A stretch of DNA of 64,000 nt from Pseudomonadota bacterium (GTDB lineage: Bacteria > Pseudomonadota > Gammaproteobacteria > Steroidobacterales > Steroidobacteraceae), in assembly GCA_018241505.1 (NCBI GenBank), contig JAFEDS010000016.1, forward strand, positions 1 to 64,000. The letters run 5' to 3'. The notes below the pieces were generated by a model that had not been told where the DNA came from, made no database searches, and saw nothing but the letters and a program-made list of their open reading frames with translations. Position 1 is the first letter of the stretch; every line of letters starts with the position of its first letter. Both the position numbers and the translations under genes were made by a program. Below are positions 34,627 to 42,754 of this stretch, in pieces.

Positions 34627-36327
34627 ATGAAATTCATCCTGCTGGTCATGGCGGCTTTCGCCGCCTGCACGCCTGTCAGCGCCGCTGAGGGAACGTTTCC
34701 GGCATTTGTCGACAAATACCTCGACCGCTTTGGGCACTTCCATCCGTCGATTGCCGCGGGCAATGGATTGCATGCTCACGACGGGGAGCTGGAAGACTTT
34801 TCGGCGCCATCCATTACGAAGGAAGTCGAGTGGTTGCACGGCGCCCGGCGGAACCTCGATGCTTTCGCGGACCAGGATCTGACCGCCGACGAGCGAGTCG
34901 ACCGGAAGATCCTCCAGGGCATTGTGGATGGTTGGTTGCTGGATCTGGACACAGTGCGAACCTGGTCCCGCAATCCCATGATCTATGTCGCCGCCATCTC
35001 TGACGGACTCCACGATCTCATTTCCATGGAGTCCGCGCCGGCGCCAGTGCGGATGGATCGCGTCAGAAGCAAGCTGCGGGCGATTCCGGGGTTGATTGCC
35101 GCCGAGAAGGCCAACGTGAAAGCGCCACCGCGGGTTTTCGTGGAACGCGCGATTGCCATGTTGGATGGCGTCGAAGAGCTGCTATCCCACGATCTGCCCC
35201 TGGCATTTCCAAACTCCACACTGACAGAAGCCGACGCCGCGCGGGCGCAGATTGCCGGCTTCCGCAAGTACTTGCAGGCGACCGTATTGCCGTCGGCAAA
35301 TGGCAGCTACGTTGTTGGCACCGCAAACGTGGAAGCACGGTATCGCGCCGAGGAATTGATCGATCTGCCGGCGAGCCAGCTCCTGGCCATCGGCCAGCGC
35401 GAGCTCGCCAGTGCTCAGAAGGAATTTACCCTCACGGCCGCCAAAGTGGACTCAGCGCGGCCGGCACTCGATGTGTGGCGCGCGGTGCAGGACAATCATC
35501 CGGCACGCGGCCAGGTGGTTCCGGCGGCACGCGCCGTCGTTGGCGAGCTGTTTGCGTTCATTGAACAACACCAGTTGATGCGACTGCCGGCAGACCACGA
35601 AATTGTGGTTGCGCCCGCCCCCGCCTACGACTTGGGGCTCGCGTCCATGCACTCATCGCCACCGCTCGAACCCAACCCAGTCCGAAGCTACTATTACATC
35701 ACCGACGCGGATGCTACCTGGCCGCTCGACAAACAGAACGAATGGTTGCGGACTTTCAACTACGCCACGCTCGCCGACATCAGCGCGCACGAAGTTGCTC
35801 CCGGGCATTTCGTGCACAGCCTTTACATGCGTAAGACTCCGGGCAAAGTCCGCCGCATCTGGGTGGGTCTGAATCCCTTCCCGCAGCCCTCTTCCGGCCA
35901 GGATGGTTGGGCTCACTACGCCGAACAGATGGTCAGCGAGCAGGGCTTTCACGCGAACGAACCGCGTTACCGACTGGCCATGCTGGCCGAATCACTGAAC
36001 CGGCTCTGCCGGCTCATTGCGGGTATCAACCTGCACAGCGGCAAGTGGACAGTTGACGAGGCGACGGCGTTCTTTCAACGCGAGGCGCATCTGCCAGCGG
36101 TTGCAGCGAACCGTGAAGCCGTGCGTGGCACGTATGACCCGACTTACGGCGGCTACGCGTTAGGCAAGTTAGCTGCGTACAAACTTCGTCGCGACTATCA
36201 GAAGGCCAAAGGCGCATCCTTCAACTTGAGGGAGTTTCACGAGCGCGTGATGACGGATGGGATTGCGCCCTGGTGGGCACACCGGCAATTGTTGTTGCCG
36301 GGGGACACAGGGGCGGTGCTGGAATAA
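34627..36327 (+). CDS. DUF885 family exported metallohydrolase-like protein
   Basis: A 566-residue protein with a signal peptide (MKFILLVMAAFAACTPVSA). The C-terminal half has HEVAPGHFVH, an HExxxGH motif typical of DUF885 proteins and thought to bind zinc, followed by QDGWAHYAEQMVSEQGF, where the Glu may be the third ligand. Family members are probable peptidases, but substrates are mostly unknown. It is divergent from the ArsR-desaturase operon and reads from the TATAAT at 34601. It ends 1 bp before the stop of the convergent PepSY gene. Confidence 0.87.
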   Translation: MKFILLVMAAFAACTPVSAAEGTFPAFVDKYLDRFGHFHPSIAAGNGLHAHDGELEDFSAPSITKEVEWLHGARRNLDAFADQDLTADERVDRKILQGIVDGWLLDLDTVRTWSRNPMIYVAAISDGLHDLISMESAPAPVRMDRVRSKLRAIPGLIAAEKANVKAPPRVFVERAIAMLDGVEELLSHDLPLAFPNSTLTEADAARAQIAGFRKYLQATVLPSANGSYVVGTANVEARYRAEELIDLPASQLLAIGQRELASAQKEFTLTAAKVDSARPALDVWRAVQDNHPARGQVVPAARAVVGELFAFIEQHQLMRLPADHEIVVAPAPAYDLGLASMHSSPPLEPNPVRSYYYITDADATWPLDKQNEWLRTFNYATLADISAHEVAPGHFVHSLYMRKTPGKVRRIWVGLNPFPQPSSGQDGWAHYAEQMVSEQGFHANEPRYRLAMLAESLNRLCRLIAGINLHSGKWTVDEATAFFQREAHLPAVAANREAVRGTYDPTYGGYALGKLAAYKLRRDYQKAKGASFNLREFHERVMTDGIAPWWAHRQLLLPGDTGAVLE

Positions 36328-36328
36328 C

Positions 36329-37672
36329 CTACCCGTGGGCGTGCAAGCGGGGAATCGACTCTGCCAGCAAGATCAGAAGCACCGACGCACCGAATAGCGG
36401 CATCAGGACACATGCAGCAACCAGGATAGCCTGCACGGTGACGGGGATACCTGTGGTCACTTTGGGCGGAGCTCCCAGCTTGCCCGCTGGTCGCCTATTC
36501 CACCAGGAAAGGATCCCGGTCACCGTAAGCCAGATCAGGGATGCCGCAAATGCGGTATTGAGCCAAACATTGACGGGTCCGAAATCGGCCTGGTGAACGT
36601 GGACACCCAGGGCGACGAGACGCGGAATCACCGGAATCTGTGCATTCGTAAAGTCACCACGGATGGATCCCACATCAGGATCGGCAACGACTGTTCGATC
36701 CTGGGACGGTAAAACCCCGATGTTGGTCATGAACACTGGCGCACCGGGCCAAGGAGCGAGCCGGATGTCCAACGTCCCGTGCACGCCCGTCCGCCTTGCT
36801 GCGGCGACTGCCTGTTCAATCGGCAGTGATGCATTGGAAAATTGCGCGACGGAAGCGCCCCCTGGCGAGAAACCGGCGGGGCTCGACTGGCCCGTGTTGG
36901 TTTCGATAGCTTGCAACAGCGTATTGCCCCAGAAGGCGGTCCACGGCAACGCGCTGATCAGAAAGAACAGAAAGACAGCAGAGAACCAGACGGCTACGCA
37001 GGAATGCAAGTCCCGGAGCAGGACGCGGGCGCCGGCGCCTGTGCGCGGCCACAAGGCCGCGATGCCGCGGCCTCGTGGCCACCAAAGATACAACCCTGTC
37101 GCCAACATGAGGATTGCCCAGCCGTCGCCGAGCTCGAGTAGCCAACTACCTGGTTGGCCCAGCGGCCAACCGCCGTGCAAGGCGCGGGACATGCCTGGGA
37201 GCCAGGCGGTGCCTGAGAGTTGTCCCAGCACGACGCCGGTGTTGGGGTTGACGAAGACGGGAAATGGGAGGCTGTTGCCGTGTTGGAAGAGCACGGTGGT
37301 GCTGCGGGTGGGGTCGTCAGGGAGAAGGACGCGCTGCACGGCTAGGCCGGCTGAGCTAGCGCCACCGTGGTGGGCGTGGCCACGCGGCGCATCGGCGACA
37401 CCGGCATGGCCAGCGGCAGTCAGCGCGGCGTCCGCAGCGGCGCCACTCGCTTGGCCGCCGGCAACCGCCCCAAGCGCCGCCTGGATCTGCTCACTCAGCG
37501 GCAACGGCGCCCTGGCCGGCTCAACAAACCGTAGTTGCGGATGAGCCCGGTCCATCCACCACTCCGACCATAGATACAACGTCCCCGTTACGCTCTGCCA
37601 GAGCACGAAGGGAACGACGAGAAGCGCTGCGAAAAAATGCCAGCGCCACAGCCGTCCGTAGAGGTTTCTCAT
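36329..37672 (-). CDS. PepSY-associated transmembrane protein
   Basis: A 447-residue inner-membrane protein of the PepSY-TM family: N-terminal helix WRWHFFAALLVVPFVLWQSVT, then SRALHGGWPLG, ILMLATGLYLWWPRG, RDLHSCVAVWFSAVFLFFL, VHVHQADFGPVN and two C-terminal helices. The conserved His in the helices fit haem-b or metal-reductase roles proposed for the family. The periplasmic loop contains a His-rich patch (RGHAHHGG) in an Ala/Gly-rich insert. It shares ATGA with the TonB receptor upstream. Such pairs typically reduce or handle iron-siderophore or copper after outer-membrane uptake. Confidence 0.88.
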   Translation of the reverse strand: MRNLYGRLWRWHFFAALLVVPFVLWQSVTGTLYLWSEWWMDRAHPQLRFVEPARAPLPLSEQIQAALGAVAGGQASGAAADAALTAAGHAGVADAPRGHAHHGGASSAGLAVQRVLLPDDPTRSTTVLFQHGNSLPFPVFVNPNTGVVLGQLSGTAWLPGMSRALHGGWPLGQPGSWLLELGDGWAILMLATGLYLWWPRGRGIAALWPRTGAGARVLLRDLHSCVAVWFSAVFLFFLISALPWTAFWGNTLLQAIETNTGQSSPAGFSPGGASVAQFSNASLPIEQAVAAARRTGVHGTLDIRLAPWPGAPVFMTNIGVLPSQDRTVVADPDVGSIRGDFTNAQIPVIPRLVALGVHVHQADFGPVNVWLNTAFAASLIWLTVTGILSWWNRRPAGKLGAPPKVTTGIPVTVQAILVAACVLMPLFGASVLLILLAESIPRLHAHG

Positions 37673-39744
37673 AGCCGCACCTTCGCACCGGCAATTGCAG
37701 TGAACGGCGTGCCACGCAGCGGCGGGTTGAAGCCCGAGTTGTTGGCGATATACCGCTCATTGAAGAGGTTCTCAAAGTGCAGAAATACTTCCGCGTTCTT
37801 GCTGATTGAATATGCCGCGCTGAGGTCAACGATGTGCTGCGCATCGACCGCCAGCGTGTGATCGTTGTCGCCGTAGGAGGACTGCAGCCATCTGAACTGG
37901 GGCGTTAGACGCAAGCCCCACGGGCTCTGATACGTCACGCTGACACTGGCGCGGTTCTGCGGCACATCGGCAATCTGCTTATCAACACTGGCGGGATCGA
38001 GGGCATTTGCGGTGATGCGGGAGTCGGCGAAGTTGTAAGCGACAGAGGCAGTCCACCCCGTCGCCACATCGACTTGTGTCTCCAGCTCGAGACCGCGGCT
38101 GCGGGCCTTGCCCGCATTTATATTGCGAGTCCCGAAAAAGAACCCCGGCGGCAGCTCGTTGAATTGCAGCGTCCGGGACGTGATCAGGTTGTCGATGGAA
38201 TTGGTGTAGGCCGTGACCTGTGTTCGCAGGCGTGCCGTGTGAATATCAAAGCCCACCTCCCCGCCCTTCAGGCTCTCCCGTACCAGCTCCGGGTTGGCGT
38301 AGAAAATTCCGAACGGAACCGAGAATGCACGATAGAGGTTATCGAGCGTGGGTGCGCGAAAAGCGCTGTAGTACGCCGCTCTGAGCGCGAACACACTGGT
38401 CAGCGAATACCGCACGGACACGCGCGGATCAACACTCGACTCGGACGAGTCCGGAGCGTTTCCCAACCCACCCGGCGTCCCATCAAACGCAGCAAAGTTG
38501 TGGAACGACTGGAAGCGCACGCTGGCGAGAATCTCCAGCGCATCGAGCGGCTTGATGCTGGTTTGGGCGAAACCGCCCCAGAACCGCTGCTTCCCGCGTC
38601 CGATGTCCGTGCGCACCCGTGTCCCAGTCTCATCGAAAATGTCGGAGACATCCTCTCCCGCAATCCGATGGTAGTCGGTGCCGAAGGAGTACGAGCGCAA
38701 CCATCCCCAATTGAGAGGATGTGACCAGGCCAGAGAAATGCCGACATCCTTTACCGGCGTCCGATGCACATTCTCCAGGAACTCGGCCTGGTTCTCCGGA
38801 ATGCCAGCGAATCCGCCCGTATTGTCCGTTGTGAACGTGGAATCGGATCCAAAGGCGGTCAGTGTCAGGTCGGCGCTCTGGAGAAATTGCTGCTGCAGTG
38901 AGCCGGCATAGTTCCAGGTGTGCTGCGCGTTGTGGCTGAGACGGGTCTGCAGGGTCTGGTCATTGTCAAAGTAGTCGACCCGGGCGGTGGCCTTCAGGCT
39001 CGACGTCAGATCAGTGCTTGCGCGGAAAGCCGCATTGTTCGAAGTAAAGGCCGTCGGAACATCGACCGGCCCGCGTACGTCGGGGCCGATCTGCATGAAG
39101 CCGTCGGTATGATTTCGGCCTGCCGAAACGGCGACCCGCGCCGAGTCCGACAACAGATACGACCCGAACGCGTTGGCCCGATAGGTTCCAAAGCTGCCGC
39201 CGCTGAATTCGGCGGCCAGCTCATCCGTCTCAGGATCGCGCGTTCGAATATTGATCACACCGCCCATGGCGTAGTTTCCCCACAAGGTGGCACCACCGCC
39301 GCGGACGATCTCCACCTGCTTGACCAGCTCCAGTGGAACCCTGCTCCACTGCAAGTAACCGAAGAACGGATCGTTCATCGGTACGCCATCGAGCAGCACC
39401 AGGGCACGAATCCCTCCCAGGCCCCGCATCGAGATGTTGTTGGCGGTCGGATGAAGCTGATACGAGGTTGCGTTAGGCAGGTCCACGGAAGCCGAGCGCC
39501 TCAGGATGTCATCGAGCGCCTGCCCTGGAGTATCGGCAATTGCCTGGGCACCGACCACACTGACACTCTCCGGAACCTCATTGATGGCTCGCGCCGAGCG
39601 CGTCGCGGTCACGACCACTGACTCGGCCGGGTCCGCATCGAAATCGGGCGCGGTCTCAGCCGCGCGAATGCCGCGACTGCCTAAAAACGTAAAAAGCAGC
39701 GCACACGACCCCAGGGCCGCGCGGTTGCGCGTTGGAATGAACAT
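37669..39744 (-). CDS. TonB-dependent receptor (metal/siderophore type)
   Basis: A 691-residue outer-membrane receptor. Signal-like N-terminus from ATG 39744, then ESVVVTATRSARAINEVPES (TonB box and start of plug), DDILRRSASVDLPN, ISMRGLGGIRALVLLDGVPM and VEIVRGGGATLWGNYAMGG, then a barrel ending in Leu after KVRL. The plug style resembles BtuB/copper and siderophore receptors. It lies between a His-rich DUF2946 gene and a PepSY gene on the same strand, which favours a metal as cargo. Confidence 0.9.
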   Translation of the reverse strand: MFIPTRNRAALGSCALLFTFLGSRGIRAAETAPDFDADPAESVVVTATRSARAINEVPESVSVVGAQAIADTPGQALDDILRRSASVDLPNATSYQLHPTANNISMRGLGGIRALVLLDGVPMNDPFFGYLQWSRVPLELVKQVEIVRGGGATLWGNYAMGGVINIRTRDPETDELAAEFSGGSFGTYRANAFGSYLLSDSARVAVSAGRNHTDGFMQIGPDVRGPVDVPTAFTSNNAAFRASTDLTSSLKATARVDYFDNDQTLQTRLSHNAQHTWNYAGSLQQQFLQSADLTLTAFGSDSTFTTDNTGGFAGIPENQAEFLENVHRTPVKDVGISLAWSHPLNWGWLRSYSFGTDYHRIAGEDVSDIFDETGTRVRTDIGRGKQRFWGGFAQTSIKPLDALEILASVRFQSFHNFAAFDGTPGGLGNAPDSSESSVDPRVSVRYSLTSVFALRAAYYSAFRAPTLDNLYRAFSVPFGIFYANPELVRESLKGGEVGFDIHTARLRTQVTAYTNSIDNLITSRTLQFNELPPGFFFGTRNINAGKARSRGLELETQVDVATGWTASVAYNFADSRITANALDPASVDKQIADVPQNRASVSVTYQSPWGLRLTPQFRWLQSSYGDNDHTLAVDAQHIVDLSAAYSISKNAEVFLHFENLFNERYIANNSGFNPPLRGTPFTAIAGAKVRL

Positions 39745-39815
39745 CTGAGCCTCGTCAGGACAATAGACCACGGTGCACGACCAGCGTCATGCATCGAAAC
39801 GGACGTTTGTGTTGG

Positions 39816-40226
39816 TCAGACGAGGTGTGTAGGCGGAGCGCGCGGTTGCGCAACGAGAAAACGAAAGTCGAGTACCGCCGCAACAATCGCGCAATCAGGC
39901 ACCGCGACCGCCGGCTTCAAATCAACAGTGACGAGCAGCGAGTTGCATACAGCAGGCGCCGCAGCGGCCGCTCCAAACGGACAGTGCCCCTGCATCCAGG
40001 ACTTGTGGTCGTGTCCCGGCGCCTGCGTGGAACCGCCGTTGTCGTGATGATGGCCCGAGTGATGCAGCAACGCCGCCGGAAAGCCCTCCGGACAAATCTG
40101 CAACGCGAGCTGGCCATTCCCGCCGGGCATGAACCCAACCGGAATGAGCGCACGCAGCGCCAACGCCACCACCACCAGGCTGGCGAGCCACCGGTGCCGA
40201 CGTAGATTTGCGAGACGCATGGACAT
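39816..40226 (-). CDS. DUF2946-like His-rich membrane protein
   Basis: About 136 residues: an N-terminal helix (RWLASLVVVALALRALIPVG with GFMPGG after it), a His-rich loop (LLHHSGHHHDNGG, APGHDHKSWMQGHCPFGAA) and a second hydrophobic stretch. The FMPGGNGQLALQICPEG region is typical of DUF2946 proteins, which usually neighbour TonB receptors and copper genes. The His clusters suggest Cu or Zn binding. Start chosen at ATG 40226; a GTG at 40259 extends the frame. First gene of the DUF2946-receptor-PepSY operon. Confidence 0.8.
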   Translation of the reverse strand: MSMRLANLRRHRWLASLVVVALALRALIPVGFMPGGNGQLALQICPEGFPAALLHHSGHHHDNGGSTQAPGHDHKSWMQGHCPFGAAAAAPAVCNSLLVTVDLKPAVAVPDCAIVAAVLDFRFLVAQPRAPPTHLV

Positions 40227-40359
40227 TTGGATCAGGACGTTTGGAACAGACTCGGGCACCGGCTACTTTACGCCGGAACCGGTCATTGGGGTAGACCAGC
40301 GGTCGGTGACTGGCCATGCCGCCCCGGAGGCGCCTAACATCCGGCTTCGGGAGGGTTGA

Positions 40360-41307
40360 ATGTCAATGGATCGTTTTCAAGCGTTGCGGGTCTTTGTTGC
40401 CGTACTGGATGAACGCAGCCTGTCGGCGGCGGCGGAAAAGCTGGGTATTTCGTTACCCACCGTCAGCCGCATCCTGTCGGGCCTGGAGCGCGAACTGGGT
40501 GTGAAACTCATCGCCCGCAGCGCGCGGGGCATCGCCGAGACCGACGGCGGCTCCCTGTACTACCGTCGGGCTCAGAAGATCCTGGCCGAGGTTGCGGAAG
40601 CCGATTCCGCGGTGCAGTCGCACTCCCAGGTACCGGTCGGCGAGTTGCGAGTGACCGCACCGGTCACCTTCGGCCGATATCACGTTGCACCCTCCGTAGC
40701 GGAGTTCCTGGAGCGCTATCCACGCCTCTCGTTCTACCTTTCGCTGACCGATCGCTGTGAGCCGCTGCCCGAGCAGCGCCTGGATGTGGCTATCCGGATT
40801 GCAATCGTGCGGATTCAGGCAGTGACGGTCAGGCGCCTGGGTTATATCCAACGTGTTGTGGTGGGATCGCGGGACTACTTCGAGCGGCACCCGACACCCG
40901 CGCACCCCCAGGATCTGAGTGGGCACAATTGCCTACACTTCACATATTATCAACGTGCGGATGAATGGAATTTCCGTGACCACGGGCGGCCGGTCAGTGT
41001 GCGGGTTCGTGGACGACTACGCGCCGACAACCAGGAGGCACTGTTGGATGCGGTACTCGCGGGCGCGGGATTGGCAGTGCTGCCTACCTGGTTGATCAAG
41101 GATCACCTGGCTGACGGCCGGCTGCTCCGGGTGCTGACCCAGTTTGAAGCGGCGCGCACGCCGGTCTATGCGGTATTTCCCAGGCGCGGACCGCCACCGC
41201 ACAAGGTCAGGGCGTTCATCAACTTTCTGGCCGATCGGTATCAGGCGGAAAAGATTCTCGCCAGCGAGGATCTCATTGAGCCAATGCAAACGCCGCAGAC
41301 TTCGTAG
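40360..41307 (+). CDS. LysR family transcriptional regulator
   Basis: A 315-residue regulator: MDRFQALRVFVAVLDERSLS, AAAEKLGISLPTVSRILSGL then ERELGVKLIARS, GELRVTAPVTFGRYHVAPSV. The LRVTAPVTFGR pattern is that of the large LysR subgroup related to DmlR/AaeR. It is divergent from the DUF2946 operon with 133 bp between ATGs, making that operon a candidate target. The end overlaps the convergent Cys-repeat gene by 35 bp. Confidence 0.9.
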   Translation: MSMDRFQALRVFVAVLDERSLSAAAEKLGISLPTVSRILSGLERELGVKLIARSARGIAETDGGSLYYRRAQKILAEVAEADSAVQSHSQVPVGELRVTAPVTFGRYHVAPSVAEFLERYPRLSFYLSLTDRCEPLPEQRLDVAIRIAIVRIQAVTVRRLGYIQRVVVGSRDYFERHPTPAHPQDLSGHNCLHFTYYQRADEWNFRDHGRPVSVRVRGRLRADNQEALLDAVLAGAGLAVLPTWLIKDHLADGRLLRVLTQFEAARTPVYAVFPRRGPPPHKVRAFINFLADRYQAEKILASEDLIEPMQTPQTS

Positions 41308-42679
41308 CCGCGCACCGCTCATCCTGCTTCTCAAAGCCTGGATTGCAGAACCATTCATTACCGCGCGCATCCAGGTGCGCGTTCTTCGGCACCGCGACGG
41401 GCGAACATGTCTGACCAACAGGGTGAAAGCCACGATCACAGCTCCAGCCATCACCCGTGTCATCAAGATAGGCGTGAGCCGGTATCGCGATCGCCACACA
41501 TGAGTTGTCTCCGCGCGTATATCCCCTTTCGCAATGCCACGACTGCAGCTCTCCAACCCCTGTCGCGAATGCATGCGCGGGTAACTTTACGGCCGCACAA
41601 CGATTCTCGACACGTTTGAAGCCGTGGTTGCATTCCCAATCGTGACCGGTCTCATCCAAATGCCCTTCCAGCGGCACAGGCACCCGTGCGCACTCGCTTT
41701 GGTTAGCCGTCACGTAGCCCCGCTCACACCGCCATTCATGGCCGGCAGCGGCCAGAAAGCCGTGCTCCGGTACTCGAACCGGTGTGCACTGACCCCCGGA
41801 CCGCATATAGCCGCGCTCGCAGTCCCATCCAACCGTGAAAGTGTCATTGACCACATAGGAGTGGGGCGGGATCTGAATTTTCTCGCATTGCTGCCGGATT
41901 TGCTGGAAACCCCGATCGCATTCCCAACCAAACGTTGTCAGGTGAGCACCTGGTGGAACCACTGTCGGGTTGCAGCGGTCGTCCTTGCGGGTGAAGCCCC
42001 GCTCGCAATCCCAATTGTCCCCTATTGCGTTGAGGAAGGCGTGAGGCGGAATTGCCATGTGAACACAACGGTCATTGACATCGTGAGAGCCGTAGGTGCA
42101 GTCCTCGACCCGACTCGCCGATGCCGGAGTCGCAACCGCGGCTTCCGCCATGGGCACCAGAACTTTTGCAGTGATGTCGAAAGCAGGCTTGCCGGCCGCC
42201 GCGGGAGCCTTGCATTGCAACTGGGAGCTCACAATGTGTGAGCCGAGAAACTTCAGCAGGCTGCCTTCAACCTGATACAACAACTGGCAGTCCCGGTTGT
42301 CCAGGATTTCAGGCGAGCCTGGTGCGATCTTGACTGTACGCGATACGGCATTCAGCTCCGACCAGTGCGCATCGGGTCCGGTCACGAGCCGCGGCGTCGC
42401 GAACTTCAGTTGTACCGAAGGTGAATTGCCCTCGCAGCGATACGGGAGAATCTCCATGTCCTGCCGTGCACCCAGGACGAACAGAATGCCCTTGAACTTG
42501 TACCAGAGATCGTTGCAGGTGTAGTGCCTCGGCAGATTGTGCAGGTCGACAATCAGCTCGTGCGGCGCCCACACAGCGGGCTCGCCGCTGCCGGGGCCTT
42601 TAGCCGGAGCCGCATGGGCGAGGGTCGCGGCACAGGCGGCCAGCATGAGGCCCAGGAACCAGGAATGTCGCGATTTCAT
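41273..42679 (-). CDS. Exported protein with eight Cys-paired tandem repeats
   Basis: A 468-residue protein with a signal peptide (FLGLMLAACAATLAHA). Residues 40-160 form a Cys-containing N-terminal domain (NLPRHYTCNDLWYKFKGIL). Residues 205-458 are eight tandem repeats of 27-34 residues with the plan (I/V)P-x-(H/N)-A-x-L...G...W-x-C-(E/D)-R-G-(F/Y)...C. Each repeat contributes two Cys, so up to eight disulfides. I recognise no named family; the repeats recall EGF-like or sushi modules in spacing only. It is 75 bp after a TonB receptor on the same strand and may be a surface or periplasmic partner. ATG 42679 starts the signal peptide. Confidence 0.83.
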   Translation of the reverse strand: MKSRHSWFLGLMLAACAATLAHAAPAKGPGSGEPAVWAPHELIVDLHNLPRHYTCNDLWYKFKGILFVLGARQDMEILPYRCEGNSPSVQLKFATPRLVTGPDAHWSELNAVSRTVKIAPGSPEILDNRDCQLLYQVEGSLLKFLGSHIVSSQLQCKAPAAAGKPAFDITAKVLVPMAEAAVATPASASRVEDCTYGSHDVNDRCVHMAIPPHAFLNAIGDNWDCERGFTRKDDRCNPTVVPPGAHLTTFGWECDRGFQQIRQQCEKIQIPPHSYVVNDTFTVGWDCERGYMRSGGQCTPVRVPEHGFLAAAGHEWRCERGYVTANQSECARVPVPLEGHLDETGHDWECNHGFKRVENRCAAVKLPAHAFATGVGELQSWHCERGYTRGDNSCVAIAIPAHAYLDDTGDGWSCDRGFHPVGQTCSPVAVPKNAHLDARGNEWFCNPGFEKQDERCAATKSAAFALAQ

Positions 42680-42754
42680 GCCTATAAGGACGGCGCAAAC
42701 GACCACTCGGTTCCACTTTGCAACTCATACTTTCATTTCGTGAAAGCATGCATT

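Noticed and set aside
42730-42746. Hairpin ctttca/tgaaag between TonB receptor and Cys-repeat gene as a terminator
   Set aside because: Only six A/T-leaning pairs and no T run on the relevant strand; too weak to call.
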